NCBI RefSeq assembly: GCF_014202115.1
Contig: NZ_JACHFW010000008.1
Coordinates: 90,123-154,122 of the forward strand
Length of the DNA stretch: 64,000 nucleotides
Reading direction: 5' to 3'
Source: Catenibacillus scindens
Lineage (GTDB): Bacteria; Bacillota; Clostridia; Lachnospirales; Lachnospiraceae
The position numbers and the translations under genes are program-made. Below are positions 17,632-26,438 of the stretch, piece after piece. Position 1 is the stretch's first letter. Every line of letters begins with the position of its first letter. Under the pieces are notes generated by a model, which was not told the DNA's origin, made no database searches, and saw only the letters and a list, made by a program, of their open reading frames with translations.

Positions 17632-18783
17632 ATGCTTACACGCACATACAATATTACATGGGAAGATTTTCCCGGCAACCGCCGGATCATCTCCCGTCTC
17701 ACAGAACAAACCCCGTTTCTCCAGAGGGGACTTTTTTTCGATATAGAAACCACAGGATTTTCCGCTGAGAAAAACGCCCTCTATCTTATTGGATGCTGCC
17801 GCTTTACCGGCCGTTCCTGGCAGATCACTCAGTGGCTTGCCGGCAATGAAAGCCCAGAGGAACAGCGCCTTGTCCTGGAAAGCTTTTTAGGACAGCTCAC
17901 ACCGGGAGATCTGCTCATCTCCTATAATGGGAGTACTTTTGATCTGACCTTTCTTGAAAAAAAAAGCCGTCAGCTCTCTATACAGGAAAATCTCACGTCT
18001 TTTGACCATGTGGATCTGTACAAGGATCTTCGCCCATTAAAAAACTTTTTACATCTGAATGATCTTAAACTGAAAACCGTGGAGCGCTTTCTTGGCATTT
18101 TCAGGGAAGACACTTATTCCGGAGGCGCCCTTATACCTGTGTTTAAAAGTTACGCCCGCACTCATACCCATGCCGAGGAAGAAACGCTCCTTCTCCACAA
18201 CTATGAAGATATCCAGGATTTGCTCTACATACTTCCTGTGCTGGCCTACAAAAACATCTTTCTTGACGGGCAATTTATCATTAATGGAAGCCTAAGAATT
18301 GACGGTGAAACGCCTGCAATCCAGTGGACCCTCACCGGGGACACCCCCCTGCCGGTATCTCTGCCGCGAACAAGTCTTTCTCTGGCCGGCCTATGTTCCT
18401 TAAAAACGCCCCTGGACGCTGTCCTTGAAACCAGAGATGGTCAGATTTTCCTCACCCTGCCGCTGATTCGGGAGGAACTGAAATATTTTTATCCCAACTA
18501 TCAGGATTACTACTATCTCCCCCAGGAGGACTGCGCCATCCATAAAAGCGTGGCCGCTTTTGTGGACAAAAAATTCCGCCGGAAAGCTACTGCCAAAAAC
18601 TGCTACATAAAAAAAGCAGGGGAATTTCTTCCCCAGCCTGGAGAAAAGATTTCGCCTGCTTTTAAAATACATTTTGACGACCGGCTCAACTGGTTTGAAT
18701 ATTGCGCAAAACAGAACTTTTCAGAAGAACTTCACGCCTGTCTCCAGGCTTACCTGCGCTTCTTTGTCCTGGGAAGTTTCTGA
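17632..18783 (+). CDS. Ribonuclease H-like (YprB-type) exonuclease domain protein
   Basis: 383 residues; start preceded by CGGAGG. The DEDD exonuclease motifs are visible: LFFDIETTGFS (about 33-43), SYNGSTFDLTFL (about 104-115), and HNYEDIQDLL near residue 190, together with the VERFLG helix. This matches the YprB/RNase_H_2 domain, a 3'-5' exonuclease-like fold. The C-terminal ~150 residues (beyond ~235) have no recognised domain. B. subtilis YprB is larger and carries TPR-like repeats; this one lacks them. It has its own promoter, and its stop overlaps the convergent membrane-protein gene by 34 nt with no terminator between them. Confidence 0.85.
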   Translation: MLTRTYNITWEDFPGNRRIISRLTEQTPFLQRGLFFDIETTGFSAEKNALYLIGCCRFTGRSWQITQWLAGNESPEEQRLVLESFLGQLTPGDLLISYNGSTFDLTFLEKKSRQLSIQENLTSFDHVDLYKDLRPLKNFLHLNDLKLKTVERFLGIFREDTYSGGALIPVFKSYARTHTHAEEETLLLHNYEDIQDLLYILPVLAYKNIFLDGQFIINGSLRIDGETPAIQWTLTGDTPLPVSLPRTSLSLAGLCSLKTPLDAVLETRDGQIFLTLPLIREELKYFYPNYQDYYYLPQEDCAIHKSVAAFVDKKFRRKATAKNCYIKKAGEFLPQPGEKISPAFKIHFDDRLNWFEYCAKQNFSEELHACLQAYLRFFVLGSF

Positions 18784-19667
18784 GTTTTATCGGAAACTCC
18801 GGGGAGCTTTTGCGTTTTCTTGGAAACTTCTGGAAGCTTCTGGGTATCGTCCATCGTCTGGCGATCCGTCCCCCTCTGAGTATGAGTCACAGCCTTTTCC
18901 CCATGCCGGTCTTTGCCGCTTCCGGTCCGTGGATTCTTTTTTTCACTGTAAGCCCGGATAGCATCGGCGGCGTTGATGACAGCATCCTGAACAGTATCCT
19001 CGGACACCTGGGCAGCCGCCCGGCGATGCTCAATCACCTTTGCATAAGACTTCTTTTTGGATTGCTTTGTCAAACCAGAAACAAAATCCTCATAATCATC
19101 GTGGAAAATCCATGGAGCCAGGCTGCACACGGCCTTCCAGCCTTCCTCCATCATTCCCGCCTTTTTCCCTTTCACTGTACAGCAGTATTTTTGAAACTTC
19201 CTATCATAGAAAATCACATCATACTGAACCAGCTCATCGCTCCCCGCGTAATAGGCTTTCCCAAAACATGCCGCCAGATCACGAATCCGCAGGATCTTTA
19301 CAGAAGGATTCCATGAACGGATAGAGAGAAGGATAAAATGGCGGGTGATAAACATATAATGATCAAAAAACAACGTCTGTTCATCTTCCAGCTCCTGAAA
19401 AAACTCAGCCCTTTCTTCCAGAGATACCTTTTTGAAAATCAGGTTTTCAAACCCAAAGGCTTTGACGAGAAAAAACAGGCCCATAAGTAAAATCAGAACA
19501 CAGGCAATGATCCCGAAAATATAAGCATAGACACTGGCCGGATCATAAATCTGGATCATTTCAGACAAAACAGCGTACAAAACTCCAGCGCCAAAAAGAA
19601 GGAGCGCCGTGCCAATGATCAGATGTATCACATAATTTCTGAGTTTAACAAGGCTGTATTTTTCCAT
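18750..19667 (-). CDS. Membrane protein with two N-terminal TM segments and a TQKLP-repeat tail
   Basis: 305 residues; start at 19667 (MEKYSLVKLRN) follows GAGGTGG. Two hydrophobic segments (about 12-35 and 45-68) suggest a hairpin with both termini cytoplasmic. A globular region (about 75-200) of PH- or photosystem-assembly-like character follows, without a named motif. The last ~35 residues are basic and contain three copies of a TQKLP-containing unit (TQKLPEVSKK, TQKLPGVSDK, TQKLPRTKKR). Function unknown. The tail coding sequence overlaps the convergent exonuclease gene. Confidence 0.7.
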   Translation of the reverse strand: MEKYSLVKLRNYVIHLIIGTALLLFGAGVLYAVLSEMIQIYDPASVYAYIFGIIACVLILLMGLFFLVKAFGFENLIFKKVSLEERAEFFQELEDEQTLFFDHYMFITRHFILLSIRSWNPSVKILRIRDLAACFGKAYYAGSDELVQYDVIFYDRKFQKYCCTVKGKKAGMMEEGWKAVCSLAPWIFHDDYEDFVSGLTKQSKKKSYAKVIEHRRAAAQVSEDTVQDAVINAADAIRAYSEKKNPRTGSGKDRHGEKAVTHTQRGTDRQTMDDTQKLPEVSKKTQKLPGVSDKTQKLPRTKKRR

Positions 19668-19684
19668 AATCCACCTCATATTTC

Positions 19685-19722
19685 AGACCCGCTTGGGAGT
19701 CCTGGCGCGGGATTCGGGTCAG
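19685..19722. repeat. Dispersed repeat, family F, copy 2
   Basis: Reverse complement of this segment reads TGACCCGAATCCCGCGCCAG and continues to CCAAGCGGGTC; it aligns over 38 nt with 4421-4458 with about seven mismatches. Confidence 0.65.
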
Positions 19723-19914
19723 CGTCATCTGGACACTCTCCGATCCAAATCCCTTCATTTTTGCGTTGCCCATTCATGTTTAAAAAGCAGAAATATTTAT
19801 AACAAACGACAAATATATTTGTCGTTTACTATAACCGCTCCGGGGAAATGCGCACGTTTTTGCAAGGAAAGATCTGCACTTTGCGCAGCAAAAACCGACG
19901 CAGAAAACGTCATA

Positions 19915-20043
19915 GTCAAATACCCCGCAGCAAGCTACGGGGCATCAAACTTGCAGCGAAGCAGAGCTGCGGGGTATTTGACCCTCGCGGCAGTCGCCAA
20001 ATGGACATGCAAGCATGTCCGCTTGGCTCGTTGCCCGCGGGAA
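19915..20043. repeat. Dispersed palindromic repeat, family C, copy 2 with large hairpin
   Basis: Perfect 17-bp arms GTCAAATACCCCGCAGC (19915-19931) and GCTGCGGGGTATTTGAC (19966-19982) enclose 34 nt with a further imperfect palindrome. The adjoining segment to 20043 contains GGACATGC-AA-GCATGTCC and matches, inverted, the copy at 3451-3516. Confidence 0.75.
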
Positions 20044-20122
20044 TAAAAAATATTATGACGTTTTCTGTAATTATATTCCTGCTTTTTTAACCGGTCCAAG
20101 GCCCGGCACTTAATCGGATTTA

Positions 20123-21211
20123 TTATTCCACTTCAGCGGTCTCTTCATCCTGTTTCTGGGCATTTTCCAGCGCTTTAATACTCAGGCTGATCTTGTGATC
20201 TGCCTCATTAAAATCTACAACTTTCGCTGTGATCTCCTGGCCTACAGATAACACATCGGATGGCTTGTCCACATGATCTCTGGAAATCTGAGAAACGTGG
20301 AGAAGAGCGTCAACGCCCGGCTCAAGTTCGACGAAAGCTCCGAAATCAGTCATTCTTGCCACTTTGCCTTCAACAACGTTGCCTACGGCATATTTCTCAG
20401 CGGCTGTGAGCCACGGATTTGTCTCAGGGAATTTCAGACTTAAAGCAATCTTATCACCCTGGATATCTTTGATCAGAACTTTAATATCATCGCCAACCTT
20501 TAAGAATTTCTTAGGGTTGTCCACACGGCCCCAGGACATCTCGGAAATATGGAGAAGTCCGTCTGCGCCGCCCAGGTCGATAAATGCGCCGAAATCTGTG
20601 ATATTCTTAACTTTTCCTTCAACAATCATACCATCGGAAATTCTGGACAGAAGTTCTTGCTGGCGCTGGGCCTTCTCTGCGAGAAGGAGCTGTTTGCGGT
20701 CACCGATGATGCGGCGCTTTCTCGGATTAAACTCGCTGATCACAAAGGAAATCTCCTGGCCATCATATTTGGAAAGATTCTTCTCATAAACATCGGAAAC
20801 AAGGCTTGCTGGAATAAACACACGTGTTTCTTCCACAACAACGCTTAATCCGCCATCCAGAACCTGAGCCACCTTGGCTGTAAGTACTTCATGGTTTTCA
20901 TAAGCCTCTTCCAGTCTCTTGTTGCCCTTCTCAGCGGCAAGTCTCTTGTAAGTCAGGAGTACCTGGCCCTCGCCGTCGTTGACTTTAAGCACTTTCGCCT
21001 GAAGGGTATCGCCAACATGGACAACTTCTCTAAGGTCAAGGTTTGGTGTGTTGGAATATTCATTTCTTGTGATGATTCCGTCTGCTTTGTAACCTATATT
21101 TAAGATAATCTCGTCTTCTTTGACGTCGATTACGGTACCTTCCACGACTTCTCCTGTTCTAATAGTTTTCAATGATGCCTCCAGTAATTGTTCAAAACTC
21201 ATTTCAGACAT
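20123..21211 (-). CDS. rpsA: 30S ribosomal protein S1-like protein (four S1 domains)
   Basis: 362 residues with four S1 OB-fold repeats at about 18-90, 105-172, 188-260 and 273-345; the third and fourth carry the strongest RNA-binding signature (NITDFGAFIDLGG, RMTDFGAFVELEPG). Clostridial S1 proteins of this size bind mRNA or the ribosome; they are shorter than the six-domain E. coli protein. The ATG at 21211 overlaps the ispH end by 13 nt with GAGGAGG 10 nt upstream, so translation is coupled. The ispH-rpsA arrangement, sometimes a gene fusion, is a known clostridial feature. Confidence 0.9.
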   Translation of the reverse strand: MSEMSFEQLLEASLKTIRTGEVVEGTVIDVKEDEIILNIGYKADGIITRNEYSNTPNLDLREVVHVGDTLQAKVLKVNDGEGQVLLTYKRLAAEKGNKRLEEAYENHEVLTAKVAQVLDGGLSVVVEETRVFIPASLVSDVYEKNLSKYDGQEISFVISEFNPRKRRIIGDRKQLLLAEKAQRQQELLSRISDGMIVEGKVKNITDFGAFIDLGGADGLLHISEMSWGRVDNPKKFLKVGDDIKVLIKDIQGDKIALSLKFPETNPWLTAAEKYAVGNVVEGKVARMTDFGAFVELEPGVDALLHVSQISRDHVDKPSDVLSVGQEITAKVVDFNEADHKISLSIKALENAQKQDEETAEVE

Positions 21212-22038
21212 GCTTTATGAACCTCCTCGATAATATTATTTGGGGTGGATGCCCCTGCGGTAATACCTACATTACTCATAGATTTTACTTGCGCTAGATC
21301 TAAGTCATTAAGTGTCTGTATATAGTAAGTATTTTCACATTCATTTTTACAAATCTCAAATAACTTCTGAGTATTTGAGCTATGCCGGCCGCCAATGACG
21401 ATCATGGCATCGACATTCGCCGCAATCTGTCTCGCCTCGGACTGCCGCTCCTCTGTGGCGTTACAGATAGTATTTAAACATCTTATATCATAACCTTTTT
21501 TTGAAATAATTTCAACTAATTCTTGAAATTTATTGTAATTAAATGTCGTTTGTGATACAATGCACAACTTTTCAGACGCCGGAGCGTGAAAACTATCCGC
21601 TTCGTCAATAGTTTCGATCACTGTAGCCGGCGTTTTACACCATCCTTTAATAGCCTCCACTTCCGGATGTCTGTTATTTCCTATTATAATAATGTGCCGT
21701 CCCTCTTCCGACTGGGCTTCAACAATTCTGTGGATCTTCTTTACAAAAGGACAAGTGGCATCCACAATGCGGACGCCTTTTTTTTCCAGGGCCTCATAGA
21801 CATTCCGGGAAATCCCGTGAGAGCGGATCACAACCGCCGCCCCAGGAACAAGACGCTCATCGTCAATGCTCTCAACAACCTGCACGCCTCTCTCCTTTAA
21901 ATCTTCCACCACAGCTTCATTGTGTATAATCGGTCCATATGTAAAAACCGGCAAACCTCCGATTTCATCATAAACCATATGCACAGCCCGCTTTACGCCA
22001 AAACAAAAGCCGGCGGTTTTCGCAAGGGTTACTTTCAT
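21199..22038 (-). CDS. ispH: 4-hydroxy-3-methylbut-2-enyl diphosphate reductase IspH
   Basis: 279 residues. Last step of the MEP isoprenoid pathway: reduces HMBPP to IPP and DMAPP using a 4Fe-4S cluster. The three cluster cysteines lie in TAGFCFGVKRAV (about residue 12), DATCPFVKKIH (about 95) and CNATEERQ (about 190). The substrate-binding motifs SHGISRNVYE and SSNTQKL are present. Its start overlaps the cmk stop (ATGA) and its 3' end overlaps rpsA. Confidence 0.96.
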   Translation of the reverse strand: MKVTLAKTAGFCFGVKRAVHMVYDEIGGLPVFTYGPIIHNEAVVEDLKERGVQVVESIDDERLVPGAAVVIRSHGISRNVYEALEKKGVRIVDATCPFVKKIHRIVEAQSEEGRHIIIIGNNRHPEVEAIKGWCKTPATVIETIDEADSFHAPASEKLCIVSQTTFNYNKFQELVEIISKKGYDIRCLNTICNATEERQSEARQIAANVDAMIVIGGRHSSNTQKLFEICKNECENTYYIQTLNDLDLAQVKSMSNVGITAGASTPNNIIEEVHKACLK

Positions 22039-22721
22039 AGACAGACGTCTCCTTTATTCGCTTTTTCATAGAGATTCATGATAGACTGAATCACCTGGGG
22101 AATATCCAAATCGGATGTATCCAGATAAACGGCGTCCTCAGCCTGCCTAAGCGGGGCGATGGCACGGGTCATGTCGCTCTCGTCCCGCTGGCGGATATCC
22201 AAAGCAACGGTTTCCAGGGACGCCTTTTCTCCCTTTTCACACAGCTCATCGTAACGACGTTTTGCCCGGGCCTCCACACTGGCTGTCAGGTAGATTTTCA
22301 ACGGAGCGTCCGGAAGGATATTGGTTCCGATATCTCTGCCATCCATGATCACGTCAGAATTTTGGGCCAACGATCTTTGAAGTCCGAGAAGCTTTTCCCG
22401 GACAAAAGGATAGGCGCTGATAGCTGAAGCCATCTTTCCCACCTCTTCCCGGCGAAGCTGTGATGTGACGTTTTCCTTATTTAAAAAGACCTGCTGCACA
22501 CCTGAGTCATCGTAATCCAGACTCACCTGGATCTGATCCAGCAGCTCCTTTATTTTCTCACTTTCCCCTGCGTCGATATGACGCCGGATAAAAAACAATG
22601 CCAAAGCCCGGTACATAGCTCCTGTATCTACATATATAAAGCCCAGCTTTTGGGCCACAGCTTTAGCCACTGTACTTTTTCCGGCTCCAGCCGGGCCATC
22701 TATAGCAATATTAAAACCCAT
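22035..22721 (-). CDS. cmk: Cytidylate kinase
   Basis: 228 residues; phosphorylates CMP and dCMP with ATP. P-loop GPAGAGKSTVAKAVA at about 8-22, then the TGAMYRALALF NMP-binding segment, DGRDIGTNILPDA and the LID arginines (RQRDESDMTR). The length is typical of the bacterial enzyme. It is cotranscribed with the HI0933-type flavoprotein upstream (12-nt gap) and ispH downstream (4-nt overlap). Confidence 0.96.
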   Translation of the reverse strand: MGFNIAIDGPAGAGKSTVAKAVAQKLGFIYVDTGAMYRALALFFIRRHIDAGESEKIKELLDQIQVSLDYDDSGVQQVFLNKENVTSQLRREEVGKMASAISAYPFVREKLLGLQRSLAQNSDVIMDGRDIGTNILPDAPLKIYLTASVEARAKRRYDELCEKGEKASLETVALDIRQRDESDMTRAIAPLRQAEDAVYLDTSDLDIPQVIQSIMNLYEKANKGDVCL

Positions 22722-22733
22722 ATTACTTTCCTC

Positions 22734-23975
22734 CTAAACGTTTGAGCCGGCCAGCCATCCGCTGGACCATGCGATCTGTAAATTAAATCCGCCAGTGAGG
22801 GCGTCCAGATCCAAAACTTCCCCGGCAAAATAAAGGCCCAAAACCTTGCGTGATTCCATAGTGGACGGATTGATCTCCCTGACAGAAACGCCGCCATGGG
22901 TAATGATAGCTTCATTATATCCCCGTGTACTTTCCACAGTCATGGACAGATGTTTTAAAACATGTACAAGCTTCTGGCGCTCTCCACGGCTGATCTCATT
23001 TACCGGCTTCTTCCTGTCAATCCCCGAAAGTTCCACGACCACCGGGATCATTTTTGAGGGAAGAAGACCGGATAAACTGTTGGAAAACCATTTATTTTTA
23101 TTGTCCCCAAAATCTCTCAAAATTCTGGCATCCAACTGCTGTTCATCCAGAGCCGGCTTGAGATCAATGGACAATGTCACCGGCTGGCCCAATTTCAAGG
23201 CTGCCAGGACATAGGCGCTCCCGGACAAGATCAGTGGACCGCTGACGCCAAAATGGGTAAAAAGCATTTCTCCCCTGGCATCATAGAGCTTTTTCTTTCC
23301 CGATGTTAATGTCACCTGCACATTTTTCAAAGACAGCCCCTGAAGGGCCTGGCACCAAGGTTCTCGAATATTTAAAGGGACCAGGGAAGGCATGGTCGGA
23401 GTGATCTTGTGTCCCGCCCCTTCGGCAAATCTATAGCCGTCACCGGTGGAACCGGTAGCCGGATAGGAAAGACCTCCTGTGGCCACAACAACGCTGTCGG
23501 CCTCCATCATCTGGGTTTTAGAACCCTGCTCAAAAACTACACCTGTCACTTTCTGATCATCCATTAAAAGCTGAACAGCGGTACTGTTTAAATGGACGCT
23601 GACCTTTAACCGATCCATCTCCCTGGAAAGAACTCTAATCACATCGGAGGATTTGTCAGACACAGGGAACACCCGGTTTCCCCGCTCTGTCTTCAGGGCA
23701 AGTCCCTCCGCCTCAAGAAATGCCATCATATCCTGGCTGTTAAAGGCGTAAAAAGCGCTGTACAAAAATCTGGGATTGGAAATCACATTTTGCAGAAGGG
23801 TTTCCACATCACAGTTATTGGTCACATTACAGCGGCCTTTTCCTGTGATAAACAACTTTTTCCCCAGCTTCTCATTTTTTTCCAGGACATGAACGTTATG
23901 TCCCTGGCGTGCGGCTGCAATGGCTGCCATCATTCCGGCGGCGCCGCCGCCGATGATCACGATTTTCTTTTTCAT
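22734..23975 (-). CDS. HI0933/YhiN-family flavoprotein (NAD(P)/FAD-dependent oxidoreductase)
   Basis: 413 residues. The N-terminal dinucleotide fold has IIGGGAAGMMAAIAAARQG (about 5-23) followed by KLGKKLFITGKGRCNVTN, diagnostic of the HI0933 family; the C-terminal GGFNLQIAWSSGWLAG closes the FAD site. The family is very common in Firmicutes but its substrate is unknown. The start overlaps the RpiR regulator stop by 4 nt, so this is the second gene of the operon leading to cmk-ispH-rpsA. Confidence 0.9.
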   Translation of the reverse strand: MKKKIVIIGGGAAGMMAAIAAARQGHNVHVLEKNEKLGKKLFITGKGRCNVTNNCDVETLLQNVISNPRFLYSAFYAFNSQDMMAFLEAEGLALKTERGNRVFPVSDKSSDVIRVLSREMDRLKVSVHLNSTAVQLLMDDQKVTGVVFEQGSKTQMMEADSVVVATGGLSYPATGSTGDGYRFAEGAGHKITPTMPSLVPLNIREPWCQALQGLSLKNVQVTLTSGKKKLYDARGEMLFTHFGVSGPLILSGSAYVLAALKLGQPVTLSIDLKPALDEQQLDARILRDFGDNKNKWFSNSLSGLLPSKMIPVVVELSGIDRKKPVNEISRGERQKLVHVLKHLSMTVESTRGYNEAIITHGGVSVREINPSTMESRKVLGLYFAGEVLDLDALTGGFNLQIAWSSGWLAGSNV

Positions 23976-24862
23976 AATCCGGATAACTCCTCACTATCCT
24001 GAGAAGTTTTGTATACTCCATATTCTTCCCAGATATTTTCCAGTGTACGCATAGTATCCATAACTTTTTCTTTATTTTTAAGGCTCAGGGCTGTGATCAA
24101 GGCATTGATCACGCTTAAAGGGGCCACAAGTGAATCCGCGATGGAGGCCATATTGCTCTCGGCAAAAAGGTTATACCGGGCATACTCCACCATAGGGGAG
24201 GCCGCGCTGTCTGTGAGAGCGATGCCTACGGCGCCCCGCTTTCTTGAATACTCCATAACTCTCACCGTGTCCATGGAATATCTGGGAAAACTGATGCCTA
24301 TGATCACGTCATGTTCCCCGATGCGGTGGACATCCTCCATAGATTCCGCCAGACTGTCTGAACTGATAATCCTCACATTATCAAAAATATAATTCAGATA
24401 ATAATAGAAGAAACGTGCAAGCACCTCGGAACTTCTTCCGCCTACAATATAGATCCTCCGGCTGGCGCAGATGGCCTCCACAGCTTTATTAAACTCCTCC
24501 CGGTCAAGAGCCTCCAACGTCTGCTTTATATTATCATAATCCCCCCGAAGCACCGTTTCCACAATATCGCTGTCTTCCACCCGGTCATTGGTCAGAGTCA
24601 TCCTCTGAATGGAATTAAGCCGGTTTTTTACGATCTCCTCCAAAGCTCTCTGAAACTGAGGATATCCTTTAAAACCAAGTTCTGTGGCAAAGCGTACCAC
24701 CGTGGATTCACTGACGCCCACAATACTTCCAAGCTTTGCCGCTGTCAGGTGAACCGCCTTGTCATAATTTTCGCAAATATAATTGGCGATTCTTTTCTGC
24801 CCTTTGCTAAAAGTTTTATAGGAATCCTCTATTTTTTTCAGCAGATCTGCCGCAACTTCCAT
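23972..24862 (-). CDS. MurR/RpiR family transcriptional regulator
   Basis: 296 residues: an N-terminal HTH (about 1-80; LGSIVGVSESTVVRFATELG) and a C-terminal SIS sugar-phosphate-binding domain (about 125-265; IYIVGGRSSEVLARFFYYYL, IGISFPRYSMDTV). Such proteins usually sense a sugar phosphate and control sugar or amino-sugar genes; here the downstream genes are housekeeping, so the regulated target is not apparent. It heads the operon behind a good promoter. Confidence 0.92.
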   Translation of the reverse strand: MEVAADLLKKIEDSYKTFSKGQKRIANYICENYDKAVHLTAAKLGSIVGVSESTVVRFATELGFKGYPQFQRALEEIVKNRLNSIQRMTLTNDRVEDSDIVETVLRGDYDNIKQTLEALDREEFNKAVEAICASRRIYIVGGRSSEVLARFFYYYLNYIFDNVRIISSDSLAESMEDVHRIGEHDVIIGISFPRYSMDTVRVMEYSRKRGAVGIALTDSAASPMVEYARYNLFAESNMASIADSLVAPLSVINALITALSLKNKEKVMDTMRTLENIWEEYGVYKTSQDSEELSGL

Positions 24863-24923
24863 CTCGTCACCTCATGTTCCATCATTAGCCATCCATTATC
24901 TGTTTGGCTGCATAACACTCCTA

Positions 24924-24952
24924 ATTATATATGTATTTAAAAAAAAATACAA
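24924..24952 (-). promoter_or_regulatory. Sigma-A-type promoter of the rpiR-cmk-ispH-rpsA operon
   Basis: Minus strand TTGTAT, 17-nt spacer that includes a T9 run, TATAAT; 62 nt upstream of the start codon. Confidence 0.7.
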
Positions 24953-24972
24953 GAAAAGCCCGACAAAAAATA

Positions 24973-25003
24973 TAACCGGTCTGCCAAAACAGCAGATCGG
25001 TTA
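24973..25003 (-). terminator. Terminator of the thiolase/CoA-transferase operon
   Basis: TAACCGATCTGC and GCAGACCGGTTA (minus strand) pair with one mismatch around TGTTTTG and are followed by TATATTTTTTG. It lies 46 nt past the CoA-transferase stop. Confidence 0.7.
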
Positions 25004-25048
25004 CGTTTTCACAATTTTCAATATCTCCCCTTCTATGTCCGGGGTCTT

Positions 25049-26374
25049 CTAAAAGGCCGAAGAGACAGCGTTGGGGTCAAAGGGTCTGTGGAAACGCTGT
25101 TCAAAGGCTTCGATGAGCATAGGGCGGAATTTGGGATGGGCAATATTGATCAGCGCCGTAGCCCGCTGGCGCAGCGTGTGTCCGGTAAGGCGTGCAATGC
25201 CATATTCGGTGACAATGTAATCCACATCGGTCCTCAGCGTCGTCACCACCGCTCCCTGCTCTAACTTTGGGACAATTTTTGAAATCGTTCCTTTGGATGC
25301 TGTGGAAGCCATGGCAATAATAGACTTTCCTCCGGGACTGTTGACCGCGCCTTTGACAAAGTTGACCTGGCCGCCGATGCCGCTGATCTGTTTATCCCCG
25401 ACGGCCTCAGAGTCTACCTGGCCCATAAGATCTACCTGAATACAGGAGTTAATGGAAATCATATTTTTATTTTTCATGATCACGTCCGGGTTATTGACCA
25501 CATCCACCGGGTAAAGTTCGAAATCCGGATTGTGATCCACAAAATCATAAAGCTTGCGGGTTCCCATTAAAAATGTTGCCACAGACTTCCCCGGATTCAG
25601 CGTTTTCCTGGAATTATTGATCACGCCCTCCTCGATCAGATCCACCACGCCGTCAGACAGAAGCTCTGAGTGGAGTCCCAGATCCCGCTTGTCATGAAGG
25701 CAGGCGCACACAGCGTCCGGAATCCCTCCAATGCCAAGCTGAAGGGTGGCGCCGTCGTCTACAAGGCTGGCACAGTACTCGCCGATCCGCTTTTCCACCT
25801 CGCCGGTCTTTCGGGGCGCTAACTCCGGAATCGGCAGGGACTTTTCAACAAACAGATCAATGTCATTAACAGGAATACGGCTGTCGCCATAAACATAAGG
25901 CATCTGGTCGTTGACCTGGGCAATCACAAGCTTTGCCTTCTTGGCCGCGGCTTTTGTAAAATCCACAGACAGGCCAAGGCTGCAGTTGCCATATTTGTCC
26001 GGGGGCGTCACCTGGATCAGGGCAACGTCCACAGGGAGGTACCGGTCAAAGAGTTTGGGTACCCGGGAAAAGCAGCAGGGCGTAAAATCCGCCCGGCCTT
26101 CATAAATGGCGTCTCTCGTCCCTGCCCCTGCGAAAATAGCGTTAAGGCGGAAATAGGACTCCATTCCGGGTTTTGTGTACTCACATTTCCCCATGGGAAC
26201 CATCTGGACAATCTCCACGTCCCGATACATCTCCCGGTTTTGAACCATCGCGTCCACCAGGTACAAAGGCTCGGCGCAGGCATGGCCAATCACTACCCGG
26301 TCTCCGGATTTTATACGGGAAACCGCCTCCTGGGCACTGACGATCCGGCTGTGATAAATTTCTTTCCAATTCAT
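25049..26374 (-). CDS. Acetyl-CoA hydrolase/transferase family CoA-transferase (4-hydroxybutyrate or butyryl-CoA:acetate type)
   Basis: 441 residues from MNWKEIYHSRIVS; the ATG at 26374 is 10 nt from AAGGAG and the GTG at 26383 is an alternative. The protein belongs to the Cat1/Cat2 class I CoA-transferases: LQLGIGGIPDAVC, then GLHSELLSDGVVDLIE with the glutamate that forms the acyl-enzyme anhydride, then GIGGQVNFVKGA and TEYGIARLTG. Members move CoA between acetyl-CoA and butyrate, 4-hydroxybutyrate or propionate; subfamily cannot be decided by eye. It is the last gene of the operon after thiolase, atoD and atoA, so it probably handles a product of the acetoacetyl-CoA branch. Confidence 0.88.
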   Translation of the reverse strand: MNWKEIYHSRIVSAQEAVSRIKSGDRVVIGHACAEPLYLVDAMVQNREMYRDVEIVQMVPMGKCEYTKPGMESYFRLNAIFAGAGTRDAIYEGRADFTPCCFSRVPKLFDRYLPVDVALIQVTPPDKYGNCSLGLSVDFTKAAAKKAKLVIAQVNDQMPYVYGDSRIPVNDIDLFVEKSLPIPELAPRKTGEVEKRIGEYCASLVDDGATLQLGIGGIPDAVCACLHDKRDLGLHSELLSDGVVDLIEEGVINNSRKTLNPGKSVATFLMGTRKLYDFVDHNPDFELYPVDVVNNPDVIMKNKNMISINSCIQVDLMGQVDSEAVGDKQISGIGGQVNFVKGAVNSPGGKSIIAMASTASKGTISKIVPKLEQGAVVTTLRTDVDYIVTEYGIARLTGHTLRQRATALINIAHPKFRPMLIEAFEQRFHRPFDPNAVSSAF

Positions 26375-26438
26375 GTCGCACACACTCCTTTAAAAAAGGA
26401 GGAGTTTTATAGAAACTCCCCCTTTCAAAAGAACAATA

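Larger units (their letters stand above)
19668..20122. other. Repeat-rich intergenic region upstream of the membrane protein gene
   Basis: 455 nt without a credible gene. It contains a family F copy (19685-19722), a segment of nested palindromes (for example TTTGCGCAG near 19880 and CATAATATT-type AT-rich ends), and a family C copy (19915-20043). A plus-strand open frame of about 117 codons here is repeat translation. Confidence 0.65.

Noticed and set aside
19693..20046. Plus-strand open frame of ~117 codons
   Set aside because: It is translation of the family F and family C palindromes, has no ribosome site and no protein-like composition.
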